Positions 1 through 9,256 are shown, counted from the first letter of the stretch. The stretch: 64,000 nt of DNA from Marinimicrobium agarilyticum DSM 16975 (GCF_000423345.1 NZ_AUHU01000004.1:186001-250000); one strand, 5' to 3'. Notes: a model not told the origin generated them from the letters alone. Translations and numbers: made by a program.

Positions 1-1
1 A

Positions 2-1936
2 AAGGCCAACCTGGACCTGGCGATTCCCCTCGAGGACGGCGCGCCGGGTGCGCGACAGGATGTGGCCATGGAGCTGAACCTGCCGCGCCTGACCTTTGGC
101 AACCTCGGACTGACGTTGCGGGACCTGACTGGCCCCCTGTATTACCGTTCCGGCTCGGGGCTCAGTAGCCCGGGTATTGAAGGCCAGCTATTCGGCGAGC
201 CCCTGCAGTTGAGCGTGGCCAGTCGGACCGAGCAGGGCCTGCCCATGACCGAGATCGCCTTCTCCGGTCGGGTTTCCGGTGAGCGCCTGGCGGAGTGGAC
301 GGCAAAACCGGCCCTGCGACTGCTCGAAGGCACCACCGGATTTACCAGCCAACTCTCACTGACCCATCACATCAATCCCGAACCCGACCGGGATCAGCGT
401 CTGGCGAGCCTGGCTCTGGAGAGTGATCTTGAGGGAATGGCCTTGAATCTGCCTGAACCGCTGGGAAAAAGCGCCTCTGAGCGCGAATCCCTTCGGTTTA
501 ATCTGATTCTCGGACGTCAAACGGCCCTGACCGAAGTGCATTACGGGGAAAGACTGAAGGCGTTGGCGCAGTTGGACCAGCAGCTTGATCTGCAACGGCT
601 CAGTGTCGGGGTGGGAGTAAGGCCGGAACTGCCTGATGAACCCGGCGTTCGCCTCGTCGGAACACTCCAACAGTTGGACGTCCCGGCCTGGAGAGAGGCA
701 ATAGAGCGCTACCGGTCGATGACCCCTCCGGCGGCGGGGGCGGGGACAGACGCCCTGAACGCGCTCGCCGGCTTGCCGGTGCAAGCGGATATTCGGTTGG
801 CCCGGCATCAAGTGGGCCCGTTGTTGCTGGAAAACCTGCAGCTGAACCTTACCTCCATGGAAAGAGGGTGGCGGCTCGGTTTTGATAATGAACAGCTTTC
901 GGGCCTGATCGAGTGGGTGCCAGAGCAGCCTCTGGATCTGACGTTGGCGCGAGTCTCTCTGCCGGAATCGGTTTTCGTGACGGCCGAGCCGAGTGCCACG
1001 GCTGAGCCCGCCGAGGAGTTCGACCCCTCTCAATTGCCCGCGACCGACGTGTCGATCGCCCGCCTCACCGTGGGAGGACGCGATTATGGCCGCTGGCGTT
1101 TTGAGCTACGTCCCGAGTCCAACAACATTCGTATTGCCGCTCTTGAGGGGGAGATCCGGGGCTTGACCGTCACCGGCAGTGGAGATCGCGGCGGTCGCCT
1201 GCAATGGTATTTCGGAGAGGGCGCCGAGGAGCATACGCGCCTGCAGGCCAGAGTATCGGCTGGCGATCTGTCGCAGGTGCTGCAGCGTTTCGGCCAGACC
1301 GATGTGCTCGAAAGCCAGTCGGCCGATCACCAGCTCAACTTACGCTGGCCCGGCCCCCCTCAGGCTGTGGACTGGAAAACCGTCTCCGGCACCGTGGACT
1401 TCGAAGTGCTTTCCGGCCGCTTCAAACGGAACCCGGCCTCCGGCAGTGACGGGTTGTTGCGGCTGTTCGCCGTGCTTAATTTCGACTCTCTGGCGCGCCG
1501 GCTGCGCCTGGATTTTTCCGACCTTTACCAAAGCGGGCTGGCCTACGACAGTATCCGGGGGCAGATGACTCTGGATCAGGGGCAAGTCGTGTTCAGCGAG
1601 CCGGTGCTCGTGCGCAGCCCCTCCAGCCGGCTGCAGCTCTCCGGCAGTGCTGACCTGATTGATGAAACCGTGGATACCCGGCTGGTGGCGACGCTGCCGG
1701 TCGCGGGCAACTTGACCTTTCTCACCGCCGTTGCCGCAGGGCTCCCCGCCGCTGCCGGGGTGTTCCTGGTCAGCAAGCTGTTTGAGAAGCAGGTGGACCA
1801 GGCGACGAGCATCAGCTACACCATTGAAGGGGACTGGGATGATCCAGTTATCAAGTTTGATCGAATGTTTGAAGGTGGCGCGGGTCTAACGAACCGTGAG
1901 TCGTCGGAATCATCCGACCCGTCGGAGGAACCTTGA
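2..1936 (+). CDS. yhdP: YhdP family AsmA-like envelope protein, C-terminal part (5' truncated by window edge)
   Basis: The reading frame is open from base 2, so the true start lies upstream; about 644 codons are present of a family that is normally about 1,270 residues. The C-terminus is diagnostic: a conserved segment running from LPVAGNLTFL through a hydrophobic AAGLPAAAG stretch to FEKQVDQATSISYTIEG and GDWDDPVIKFDR matches the AsmA-like C-terminal domain of YhdP (TIGR02099). YhdP is an inner-membrane-anchored, periplasm-spanning beta-rich protein of the AsmA-like family that supports phospholipid transport to the outer membrane. The last residues are Ser/Glu-rich and low complexity. The stop codon lies one base before the msrB start, so the two genes are probably cotranscribed. 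Confidence 0.85.
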   Translation, partial: KANLDLAIPLEDGAPGARQDVAMELNLPRLTFGNLGLTLRDLTGPLYYRSGSGLSSPGIEGQLFGEPLQLSVASRTEQGLPMTEIAFSGRVSGERLAEWTAKPALRLLEGTTGFTSQLSLTHHINPEPDRDQRLASLALESDLEGMALNLPEPLGKSASERESLRFNLILGRQTALTEVHYGERLKALAQLDQQLDLQRLSVGVGVRPELPDEPGVRLVGTLQQLDVPAWREAIERYRSMTPPAAGAGTDALNALAGLPVQADIRLARHQVGPLLLENLQLNLTSMERGWRLGFDNEQLSGLIEWVPEQPLDLTLARVSLPESVFVTAEPSATAEPAEEFDPSQLPATDVSIARLTVGGRDYGRWRFELRPESNNIRIAALEGEIRGLTVTGSGDRGGRLQWYFGEGAEEHTRLQARVSAGDLSQVLQRFGQTDVLESQSADHQLNLRWPGPPQAVDWKTVSGTVDFEVLSGRFKRNPASGSDGLLRLFAVLNFDSLARRLRLDFSDLYQSGLAYDSIRGQMTLDQGQVVFSEPVLVRSPSSRLQLSGSADLIDETVDTRLVATLPVAGNLTFLTAVAAGLPAAAGVFLVSKLFEKQVDQATSISYTIEGDWDDPVIKFDRMFEGGAGLTNRESSESSDPSEEP

Positions 1937-1937
1937 T

Positions 1938-2495
1938 ATGCGATATTTTCCCTGGTTTTTGAGCGGCCTGCCGCTGACGCTGGGGCTTTTGCTGCTCTGG
2001 GCCTTACCCGCTGTGGGCCAGTCCGATGTGGCACAGGCCAAGGCCTGGATCGAGGCAGGTAAACACCTCGATCGTATTGAAAAAGACACCTGGCGCGAGC
2101 TGCTGACCGAGGATGAATTCGACATTCTCTGGGAAAAAGGCACCGAACGGGCGTTTACCGGGGAGCTGCTGGATAACAAACGCGACGGCGTGTACGTCAC
2201 GGTCGGTTGTCGTATCCCGGTCTTTGATTCCCGCCACAAGTACAAATCCGGCACGGGGTGGCCGAGCTTCTGGGACGTACTCGACAAGGACAATATTCGC
2301 CTGGAGGACGACTACACCTGGTACGGTGTCCGCCGGGTGGAAGTGGTGTCTTCCTGTGGCGAGCACCTGGGCCACGTCTTTGAAGACGGCCCCGACCCCA
2401 CGGGCCTGCGTTACTGCATCAACTCTCTGGCCCTGGATTTTGTGCCCCGGGAAGAGTGGGAGGCGCAGCAACAGATGGGCAAGAAAGGGCCCTAA
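1938..2495 (+). CDS. msrB: Periplasmic peptide-methionine (R)-S-oxide reductase MsrB
   Basis: The 185-residue product reduces methionine-R-sulfoxide. An upstream in-frame GTG at 1896 exists, but ATG 1938 is preferred: it has GGAGG nine bases upstream and begins a clean signal peptide (MRYFPWFLSG, hydrophobic leucine core, cleavage near AVGQS), which places the enzyme in the periplasm. MsrB signatures follow in order: GTGWPSFWD, RRVEVVSSCGEHLGHVFED and the catalytic cysteine in RYCINS. Compared with E. coli MsrB, the two CxxC zinc pairs each retain only one cysteine (VGCRIP and SSCGEH), so the structural zinc site looks lost. Such zinc-less forms are known in the family. It is a single-domain form with no MsrA fusion. 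Confidence 0.92.
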   Translation: MRYFPWFLSGLPLTLGLLLLWALPAVGQSDVAQAKAWIEAGKHLDRIEKDTWRELLTEDEFDILWEKGTERAFTGELLDNKRDGVYVTVGCRIPVFDSRHKYKSGTGWPSFWDVLDKDNIRLEDDYTWYGVRRVEVVSSCGEHLGHVFEDGPDPTGLRYCINSLALDFVPREEWEAQQQMGKKGP

Positions 2496-2610
2496 ACGCC
2501 GCGTGGCTCCAGTTTCCCACCGGATTGTGATAATGTTCGCAGACCTGCGAACCTCTGGAGCCTAGACTGCGCGCTCTCCGTCTGGGCTCAATAACCATAA
2601 TACGAAGATC

Positions 2611-4101
2611 ATGTTGCAATCCATTGCTCAAACCCGACGTTTTTGGGTGCCCGCGCTCGTACTGCTTGTCTCATTGCTCGTGTACGGTGTGAATTATGGC
2701 TCTCCCAAATCGATGTTCTGGGACGAAAACTACCACATCACCTCCGGGCAGAAGTACATTGACGGTACCCTGTTCATGGAGCTGCACCCTCCGCTCGGCA
2801 AGTTGCTGATTGGCGCCGGTGAAGCGCTGTTCGGCGGCAATGAGGATCTCGACAAGCGGGCCTTCAATCGTACCGATTATCTCGACGGCTCCGATGTGCC
2901 AGAGGGCATGAGTTTTACCGGCTTCCGCTTTGCATCTACCTTCCTGATGGCTACGTCGGTGCTGTTTTTCTATGGCATCGTCTGGCGGATTACCCGGCGC
3001 ACCTGGGTGGCGGCGGGTTTCAGCGCGCTGCTGATTTTCGACAACGCCCTGGTGGTTCACTCAAGGGCGGCCATGCTCGAAGGCATTCAGCTGTTCTTTA
3101 TCCTCGCCGCGCTTTACTACTTCGTGCACATTCTCACACGCGGAAAACCCCTGCGCTTGCCCCAGTATGCGTGGTTGGGGGTGCTGGTTGGCCTGGTGGT
3201 GTCGGTCAAGCTCAACGGCGCGGTCCTGCTGCTGCTGTTCGTCATGGTCTGGGGCGTGGACCAGTGGGACAATATCAAAGCCTGGCGCTGGAAAGCCATG
3301 CTACAGCGTCTGGCCACCACGGTGCCCGCCGCGGTGCTGCCGATCATCGCCGTGTTTGCCAGCCTCCTATACGTGCACATTGCCCTGGGAGAAAACATTG
3401 TGGGCAACAAGACCTACAAGGCCTCCGAAGAATACCTCGAAGAGGTGCGGGCGGATCGCAGTCACAGCCTGAGAGCGTTTTACCACGGCTCTCTCGACAA
3501 CATCCGCTACATGCTCGAGTACTCGGATGGTGTCGCCCGGCTGGATATCTGCAAACCGGGGGAAAACGGCAGCTACGCCATCGGCTGGCCCCTGGGTAAT
3601 AAGAGCATTAATTACCGCTGGGATAAAAACACCGTCAATGGTGAAGTCAAAGTTCGTTACATTCAGATCATTGCCAACCCCATCGTCTGGTTTTCGGTGG
3701 CGGCAGGCATCGTGCTATCGATTGGGCTGATTCTCAGTCGGTTTGTCTACGGCAATCCGGTCAAGGACAACCGGCAGTTTTACTGGGTGCTTGCCTTTAC
3801 CACCCTCTACGTCAGTTACATGACGGCGATCCTGCAGATCGACCGGGTGATGTACCTTTACCACTACCTGGTGCCCTTGGTATTCGGCATGCTCAATCTC
3901 GCCATGGTATTCACCTACATCTTTCGCGATGACGTGATTGCCAACCGCCGGCACACCATGATCAACCTCGGGTTGTTCGTGCTGTTGGTTATCGGGGTAT
4001 TCGCCTGGTTCTCGCCCTTCTCCTATGGGCTGCCCATCAACGAGGATCAGTTCGAGGCCCGTAACTGGTTTGAACTCTGGCAAATGAACGTGGTGCGATA
4101 A
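2611..4101 (+). CDS. PMT-family (GT39-like) membrane glycosyltransferase
   Basis: The 496-residue integral membrane protein resembles dolichyl-phosphate-mannose protein mannosyltransferases and bacterial relatives, which transfer a sugar from a polyprenyl-phosphate carrier on the outer face of the inner membrane. An N-terminal helix is followed by the first periplasmic loop with the acidic motif WDENYHITSGQKYIDG and then HPPLGKLLI, the PMT donor/acceptor site signature. About ten further hydrophobic helices follow. The late segment IDRVMYLYHYLVPLVFGMLN matches the PMT C-terminal membrane block. The sugar and acceptor cannot be read from sequence. The next gene starts 2 bases after the stop, so the two form an operon. 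Confidence 0.8.
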   Translation: MLQSIAQTRRFWVPALVLLVSLLVYGVNYGSPKSMFWDENYHITSGQKYIDGTLFMELHPPLGKLLIGAGEALFGGNEDLDKRAFNRTDYLDGSDVPEGMSFTGFRFASTFLMATSVLFFYGIVWRITRRTWVAAGFSALLIFDNALVVHSRAAMLEGIQLFFILAALYYFVHILTRGKPLRLPQYAWLGVLVGLVVSVKLNGAVLLLLFVMVWGVDQWDNIKAWRWKAMLQRLATTVPAAVLPIIAVFASLLYVHIALGENIVGNKTYKASEEYLEEVRADRSHSLRAFYHGSLDNIRYMLEYSDGVARLDICKPGENGSYAIGWPLGNKSINYRWDKNTVNGEVKVRYIQIIANPIVWFSVAAGIVLSIGLILSRFVYGNPVKDNRQFYWVLAFTTLYVSYMTAILQIDRVMYLYHYLVPLVFGMLNLAMVFTYIFRDDVIANRRHTMINLGLFVLLVIGVFAWFSPFSYGLPINEDQFEARNWFELWQMNVVR

Positions 4102-4103
4102 CA

Positions 4104-4661
4104 ATGCGAGCCTGGTGGAATAAAAATACCGTACTCACCCTGCTGCTGGTTGGCGTGGCTGCGGCCATTCTTCTGCGTATCACTCCGCCGTTCGTGTCGG
4201 ATGTGGTGGAGTTGAAAATTGTGAAAAACAAAGCCCCGATCAGCCGTATTGATCAGGAGCGGGAGCCGGATTACCAGCGTCGGGTCTGGGTGGATCGGCT
4301 CGATCTGTTTCACAAGAACCAACTGCGCCATACCAAACTGGGTCAGATCGGGTATACCGACAACTTCTTTATCGATATTGACCACACTTTCGAAGTGCTC
4401 GAAGGTGGTGAATACCGTTTCCTGATCGGCAGTGACGATGGTTTTGTAGCCAAAATTGATGGCGAGGAGATCTGCCGGTTCAATACCGACCGCCCCTACC
4501 GCAAGCAAACCTGTATGGTCGAGCTCAGCGAAGGCGAACACCGTTTTGAAATGGCTTACTTTCAGGGCGGAGGCTTTTCCGGCTTTTCGGTGGAATATAT
4601 GCCGGTCGGGGCCGAGCGCCCCCACTTCTTCGGTGAAGATTCCGACGCCGTGCAGTTTTAA
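4104..4661 (+). CDS. Membrane-anchored PA14-like domain protein
   Basis: The 185-residue product has one N-terminal transmembrane helix (about residues 8-24) and a periplasmic PA14-type beta-barrel: residues about 90-180 contain GGEYRFLIGSDDGFVAKIDG, LSEGEHRFEMAYFQGGG and FSGFSVEY, the usual PA14 order. PA14 domains bind carbohydrate or act as assembly modules. Its tight coupling to the PMT-like glycosyltransferase suggests a partner that positions substrate or product at the periplasmic face (inference). It is followed by a strong hairpin at 4675-4695. Confidence 0.72.
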   Translation: MRAWWNKNTVLTLLLVGVAAAILLRITPPFVSDVVELKIVKNKAPISRIDQEREPDYQRRVWVDRLDLFHKNQLRHTKLGQIGYTDNFFIDIDHTFEVLEGGEYRFLIGSDDGFVAKIDGEEICRFNTDRPYRKQTCMVELSEGEHRFEMAYFQGGGFSGFSVEYMPVGAERPHFFGEDSDAVQF

Positions 4662-4668
4662 CCTGACA

Positions 4669-4695
4669 TAAAAAAAGCCCCCAAGTTGGGGGCTT
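4669..4695 (-). terminator. Rho-independent terminator between convergent genes
   Basis: Stem AAGCCCCC/GGGGGCTT with a five-base loop. The A-run at 4669-4676 becomes a U-run on the minus strand, so it best terminates the small secreted-protein gene at 4765-5052. The stem may also stop the plus-strand PA14 operon. Confidence 0.8.
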
Positions 4696-4764
4696 ACACA
4701 AGAAAAGCGGATTGGAGCCGAAGCTCCGGTCTTGCAATAACTCAGGTAATACTAAAGCGGCGTC

Positions 4765-5052
4765 TTAGTTAGAGGCCAGCTTGAACTCACGCACGGCTTG
4801 GTTAAAGGTGTCGGCGTAAGCTTTCAATTCTTCCAGTGCTTCCTGCTTCTTGCGGCTGCTCATGTTGGAGCAGCTCAGGTAATCCTGTTGTGCCTGCACG
4901 TATGACTTCACTTCGTTGTTGGTCTTTACCATCTGAGCGGTCACGGCAGTGGCCGGGTCCGGAATGGCGGGACGAGCGGTTGGCTCGGTACAGGCCAGGG
5001 CGGAAACGCTGAACAGGGCCGATGCGCACACTGCAAACAAAAACTTCTTCAT
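4765..5052 (-). CDS. Small secreted protein of unknown function
   Basis: A 95-residue protein. ATG at 5052 is chosen because it starts a typical signal peptide (MKKFLFAVCASALFSVSALA) and has AGGTG upstream; a longer upstream extension lacks sense. The mature part is short, helical and charged, with residues about 35-90 looking amphipathic and containing cysteines at positions 21 and about 61 that could form a disulfide. The ALAC junction is only a weak lipobox. I do not recognise the family. Confidence 0.6.
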   Translation of the reverse strand: MKKFLFAVCASALFSVSALACTEPTARPAIPDPATAVTAQMVKTNNEVKSYVQAQQDYLSCSNMSSRKKQEALEELKAYADTFNQAVREFKLASN

Positions 5053-5387
5053 GACAAATACACCTAAAGTTGATGCTCGGCCCGGTTGAGCGAATGCCAC
5101 CGCGCCGAAGGAAAATGACTGACTAGAGTTGTGACCGACTGCACATCCTGATCACTTGGCGCATTCTCCCACACGGACAGGAGGTTAAAAAGGTTCTAAA
5201 AAGAACATTTTGTTATTGAGATAAGGAATAAACAGCGAAAAAGTTATCAATCGGTCAAGAAACGGTTATAAGGAGCCGGAAGGGGTAAAAGCCTTGACGG
5301 TGCGGCGTTGGGCGAGGATGGAGAATGAGAATGTGTCGGAAAACCGACGGGCCGGAAAGGCCATCCCTGGCCCTCTTTTTTTAAGCG
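5053..5387. other. Intergenic region with a 14-bp palindrome and a weak hairpin
   Basis: No gene is supported here. GTTCT-AAAA-AGAAC at 5193-5206 is a perfect palindrome of operator size in an AT-rich stretch that should hold the promoter of the small secreted-protein gene. At 5359-5380 a GGCCA/TGGCC hairpin is followed by seven T residues on the plus strand, next to the stop of the transglycosylase gene; its orientation relative to that gene is unfavourable. Confidence 0.4.
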
Positions 5388-6620
5388 TTACGGTGCCTCA
5401 GTGTTAATACCCAGGGCGTCCAACACGGCCTGGTTTGGAAAACCATCGGGGACCATGTCCTTTTTACTCTGGAACTGGCTGAGCGCCTTGCGCGTGGCTG
5501 GGCCCCAGATACCGTCCACTTCACCCACCTCAAAGCCTTTGGCTTTAAGGGTTTCCTGCAGGGCGATCACCTGGTCGCGGTTCAGGCGGGGACTGTCTTC
5601 CGGCGGCGGGTTGTGCAGTTTGCCCGCGCCGGCAACCCGGTCGGCCAGGTACCCGACCGCTAAGGCGTAGTATTCGGACTGGTTCCAACCCATGATGACC
5701 TTGAAGTTGTCATACACCAGAAAAGCGGGTCCCTCGTGGCCAGAGGGCACCAGCAGGGCGGCCTGGATGGTTTCATCGGGGAGCGCCGCGCCGCTGGTTT
5801 GGCGGATGCCCATCTCACGCCACTCGGACAGAGGGCGTTTCTGTTTCAGCCCCGCTTTCAGGTAGTCGAAGTCCTCCGGCAAAATGACCTCACGGCCCCA
5901 CCGATAGTCTTGATCCCACCCCATGCTGTCCAGAAAATTGGCAGCCGAGGCCATGGCATCTGGCAAGCTGTTCCACAGGTCGCGCTTGCCGTCTTTGTCG
6001 TAATCCACGGCGTGGCGCAAGAATACCGAGGGCATAAACTGTACATGCCCCATAGCACCGGCCCAGGACCCTTCCATACGCTCGGCACTGATAGCCCCCT
6101 CGTCGACAATGCGCAGGGCGGACATGAGTTCGCGGGTGAAGTATTGGCTTCGGCGCTGATCGCAAGCCAGAGTGGCCAGAGAGTCGAGCACGGACATTTT
6201 GCCGAAGTAGCTGCCGAAGTTGGTTTCCAGGCCCCAGAAGGCCACCAGATAAGGGGCGGGCACGCCATACTCCCGCTCGACGCGGGCGAGCAGTTCCCGG
6301 TGCTCACGCAGCAGGCGTCGGCCGTCTTCCACCCGCTGGTGGGTGACGCGTCGGTTTAGGTAATCCGCAAAAGGCGTGGTGAATTCCGGCTGGCGACGGT
6401 CCAGCTCGATCACCCGCTCTGACCATTTCAGGTTGGCAATGCTGGACTGCACCACGGCAGAAGTGAGTCCCTCGGACTCGGCAGTCTTCTGGAAGCGTTC
6501 AACACAGGTGGGAAAGCTCTCTTTGGTACTTACCTCGGTGTCGGCCTTTGTGTTGGCCAGTGCCGGTGTGGTGAGACTCCAGGCGACGGCGCCCGCGAAC
6601 AACCAGTAACCCCAAACCAT
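5388..6620 (-). CDS. MltB-type lytic murein transglycosylase with C-terminal peptidoglycan-binding domain
   Basis: The 410-residue protein cleaves the MurNAc-GlcNAc bond of peptidoglycan by non-hydrolytic transglycosylation in the periplasm. A signal peptide (about residues 1-22, ending TPALA) precedes the SLT_2/MltB domain: the catalytic glutamate lies in FWGLETNFG, with MGHVQFMPSVF and the DYDKDGKRDLW loop downstream. Residues about 348-405 form a PG_binding_1 domain (LQETLKAKGFEVGEVDGIWG). There is no lipobox, so the enzyme is soluble, unlike lipoprotein MltB. It is monocistronic. Confidence 0.9.
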   Translation of the reverse strand: MVWGYWLFAGAVAWSLTTPALANTKADTEVSTKESFPTCVERFQKTAESEGLTSAVVQSSIANLKWSERVIELDRRQPEFTTPFADYLNRRVTHQRVEDGRRLLREHRELLARVEREYGVPAPYLVAFWGLETNFGSYFGKMSVLDSLATLACDQRRSQYFTRELMSALRIVDEGAISAERMEGSWAGAMGHVQFMPSVFLRHAVDYDKDGKRDLWNSLPDAMASAANFLDSMGWDQDYRWGREVILPEDFDYLKAGLKQKRPLSEWREMGIRQTSGAALPDETIQAALLVPSGHEGPAFLVYDNFKVIMGWNQSEYYALAVGYLADRVAGAGKLHNPPPEDSPRLNRDQVIALQETLKAKGFEVGEVDGIWGPATRKALSQFQSKKDMVPDGFPNQAVLDALGINTEAP

Positions 6621-6790
6621 ACGGACTCCAATGGGCTAAAACAGCGAATAACAACAAATGGTGTCGCAGCGTAACAGATGAGCCTGCCGCTCCGGATGTG
6701 GAGGGTCGACGCAATGCGTTGACCCTCACTTAGCGATCGTGACATGATTTCGCTGATCAATAAATCATAATGTACTGAGAGAAATCAACC

Positions 6791-7033
6791 ATGACGCAAC
6801 GCACAGTCTTTGGTGTGGCTTTCGCCGCACTGGGAGCGGCGCTTTCTTGGCTGCCAGACGACGCCCGGCTCTGAATCCGATCCTACGCTGACCGCCACCA
6901 GGGCGATGGCCCTTTTTGTGGCTATCAACAACAGAATGAAGATTTCGACGACGTGAACTTGGTCATGGCTCCCGCGGGCACCTTCTGGCAAAATAAGCGC
7001 GCGCTTGAAAGCGTAACGCTCAGCCTTCTTTAG
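6791..7033 (+). pseudogene. Broken small lipoprotein gene (two compensating frameshifts)
   Basis: From ATG 6791 the frame reads a signal-like MTQRTVFGVAFAALGAAL, then an in-frame TGA at codon 28, then stays open in the same frame to TAG at 7031-7033 with a sensible acidic protein (QGDGPFCGYQQQNEDFDD). Between about 6845 and 6900 the +1 frame reads GCQTTPGSESDPTLTA, a typical lipobox and post-lipobox region. Removing one T near 6846 restores AALSGCQTT, and adding one base near 6898 returns to the original frame. The most economical reading is an 80-residue lipoprotein gene with two compensating indels, either genuine decay or sequencing error. The frame on the opposite strand is also open but does not look protein-like. 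Confidence 0.45.
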
Positions 7034-7069
7034 GATGTTGAACACGTAACAACAAGGAAACTCTCCACT

Positions 7070-9175
7070 ATGAAAACCATGACCAAAATTTCGGTCGCTG
7101 TCGTGATCGTGGTCGGCGCAGTCGTGGCAGCCATCGCTGCCGGCGTCTTTACCACGAAGCCAGCGTCCAACGGGCTAGATGACTTTCTCACTTACATACC
7201 GGTGGACAGCCCACTGGTAATGGCCGGGCAAACGGACGAAGCCAACATGGCCGCCTCCGATGCCATGCTGCGCAATATGAACCCCAACGACCTGCAACCG
7301 ATTTTTGATTTACTCGAAGAGAGTGAAGAAGGCACCGGCCCTCGCCTGATCAAGTGGTTGCTCGATGACTACGTGCAGACGGCCGTCTCCGGTGGTTATG
7401 AGGCCGTTTCCGAGCGCTACGGCATCAGCTTCGCCCAGCCCTACGGCTTCTATGTCAATGGAGCCGCCCCGGTCATCCGTTTCTCCCTGACCAGCCCCGA
7501 GCCCATGAAAGCGGTGTTGGCGGAAGCGGCGGCGGAAACCGGCGTGAGCGCTCGTGAAGGCACCCTGGGTAGCGCCACCCTGTATGCCTGGGGCCTGAAT
7601 GAAGACAAGCCCGAGCTGGAACTGGGCCTGGTACTGGATGAAACCTCCCTGACCCTCTCCGTGCTGACCGGCTCCGATACCCCCGAAAGCCAGATGCTGC
7701 GTTTTGCCCGTCAGCCGGCGCCCCAACCGTTGGCCGGCTCCGAGCGCCTCAAAGAGCTGCGTGCGGAATACGCCGAAGCTGATCAGTTCATGGGCTTTAT
7801 CGACATTCACGGCATCGCCCAGGCCCTGTTGCTGCCGGAACAGAACAGCACCGGGCGCGAACTGCGCCAGTGGTTCCCCGAACTCGAGGGCAAAATCGGT
7901 GCTGACCTGAGCGATGCCTGCCGCAATGATTACGTGGCCCTGGCCGGTCACATGCCGCGCATTACCATGGGCGCGGAAGAGTACAGCGTCTCCTCCGAGC
8001 TGATCCAGCAGACCCTCGGCTTCCTTTGGAAAATTGAAAACAAGCCGGTGCTGACCTCACTGCAGAAACTGCAGGGGTTTATTCCGGGCTACGCCACCAA
8101 AGTCGATGACAAACTCGGCGCTTACGCCCTGGGCGTGAACGTCAGCGAGCTGGTGCCGGTTCTGACCGAGCTGTGGACCCAGTTCACCGAGGCCACCTTT
8201 GCCTGTGAGCAGTTGCAGCAGATGCAGCAACAGGCCCAGTCCTACAACCCGGCCATGCTCGCCATGGGCACTGCCATGTTTGATTCGGTGCGCGGCGCCG
8301 GCGTTGCGGTTTACAACCTTGAGCCGAGCGACAAAACTCCCATGGGGCTGGACGGTTCGGTGTTGATCAGCGTCAGTGCTGAAAACCCCGCCACGCTGGC
8401 CTCCATGCTGACCTCGTACCTGCCGCAATTTGCCGGTATGAAAATCCCGGCCGATGGCACCCCGGTGGAAATCCCCGACCCGTTGGGTCTGGGGGGCAAC
8501 TACCTGGCCATCAAAGGCAAGCATCTGGTGGCCTATCGTGGTGAGGCCGCCAAGGCCGCTGCGGACAAGCTGGCCGAGGAAGCACTGGAGATCAACGGCA
8601 CCACCGCCCTGGCTCTGAACCTGCGCGAGCCGATGAAGCTCTTCGAATTGGTCGAACCCATGGCCGCTCAGTCCGCCAACAGTGGTTGCGCCGAGATGTA
8701 CGCGGGCATGTTGGCACTGACCCAGACTCCGCTTTCTCTGGTTTACAGCGAACAACTCAATGACCAGGGCTGGGCCGGTAATCTGGCAATGGAGATGGAC
8801 GTGATCGAGCCGCTTGAGGCGAGCACGGTGGCCGGTACCTACGAGCTGACCATGCTCGATAATACCGACTGCCAGTGGTACCCCCTGGGCACCGAGACTC
8901 TGAACGCCGACGGCTCGGGCAGCTTCGCCAGCGAAACCGACACCGGTGAGTGTGAGACTTACCAGAGTGAGTTCACCTGGACCCTGAACGGCCGTCAACT
9001 GTCGGAATCCACCAGTGTTGAGCGCGAGCGCGAAGCCTGTGATGGTGAGTGGTCTGAAACCACCGATGAGGCCGAAGACTTCGAGTGCGGCATCATGGCG
9101 CCCGAAGCCGATGGTTTCTACTGCACCAGCCAGAGCGATGGCATGATTGAACTGTATCGCTATCAGAAGCAGTAA
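7070..9175 (+). CDS. Large membrane-anchored periplasmic protein of unknown function
   Basis: The 701-residue product has a single N-terminal hydrophobic helix (about residues 7-27) and a long soluble periplasmic part that is acidic and alanine/leucine-rich. The first about 580 residues resemble the DUF3352-like class of repetitive periplasmic proteins (LTYIPVDSPLVMAG, then alternating strands and helices), but I cannot assign a family. The last about 110 residues form a separate cysteine-rich small domain (CQWYPLGTETL, ECETYQSEFTWTL, CDGEWSE, ECGI, YCTSQ). ATG 7070 has AAGGAAA upstream. A strong terminator follows. No enzymatic motif is visible. Confidence 0.6.
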   Translation: MKTMTKISVAVVIVVGAVVAAIAAGVFTTKPASNGLDDFLTYIPVDSPLVMAGQTDEANMAASDAMLRNMNPNDLQPIFDLLEESEEGTGPRLIKWLLDDYVQTAVSGGYEAVSERYGISFAQPYGFYVNGAAPVIRFSLTSPEPMKAVLAEAAAETGVSAREGTLGSATLYAWGLNEDKPELELGLVLDETSLTLSVLTGSDTPESQMLRFARQPAPQPLAGSERLKELRAEYAEADQFMGFIDIHGIAQALLLPEQNSTGRELRQWFPELEGKIGADLSDACRNDYVALAGHMPRITMGAEEYSVSSELIQQTLGFLWKIENKPVLTSLQKLQGFIPGYATKVDDKLGAYALGVNVSELVPVLTELWTQFTEATFACEQLQQMQQQAQSYNPAMLAMGTAMFDSVRGAGVAVYNLEPSDKTPMGLDGSVLISVSAENPATLASMLTSYLPQFAGMKIPADGTPVEIPDPLGLGGNYLAIKGKHLVAYRGEAAKAAADKLAEEALEINGTTALALNLREPMKLFELVEPMAAQSANSGCAEMYAGMLALTQTPLSLVYSEQLNDQGWAGNLAMEMDVIEPLEASTVAGTYELTMLDNTDCQWYPLGTETLNADGSGSFASETDTGECETYQSEFTWTLNGRQLSESTSVEREREACDGEWSETTDEAEDFECGIMAPEADGFYCTSQSDGMIELYRYQKQ

Positions 9176-9220
9176 ACGCTGATAGAAGGGCAGGGAGGCC
9201 CGTTGACAATGAAATGGATA

Positions 9221-9256
9221 AAAAAAGCCGCTTCGATTTCCCGAGGCGGCTTTTTC
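9221..9256. terminator. Bidirectional rho-independent terminator
   Basis: AAAAAAGCCGC paired with GGCGGCTTTTT around an internal TTCG/CGAG extension. The A and T runs on both sides serve the two convergent genes ending at 9175 and 9270. Confidence 0.88.
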
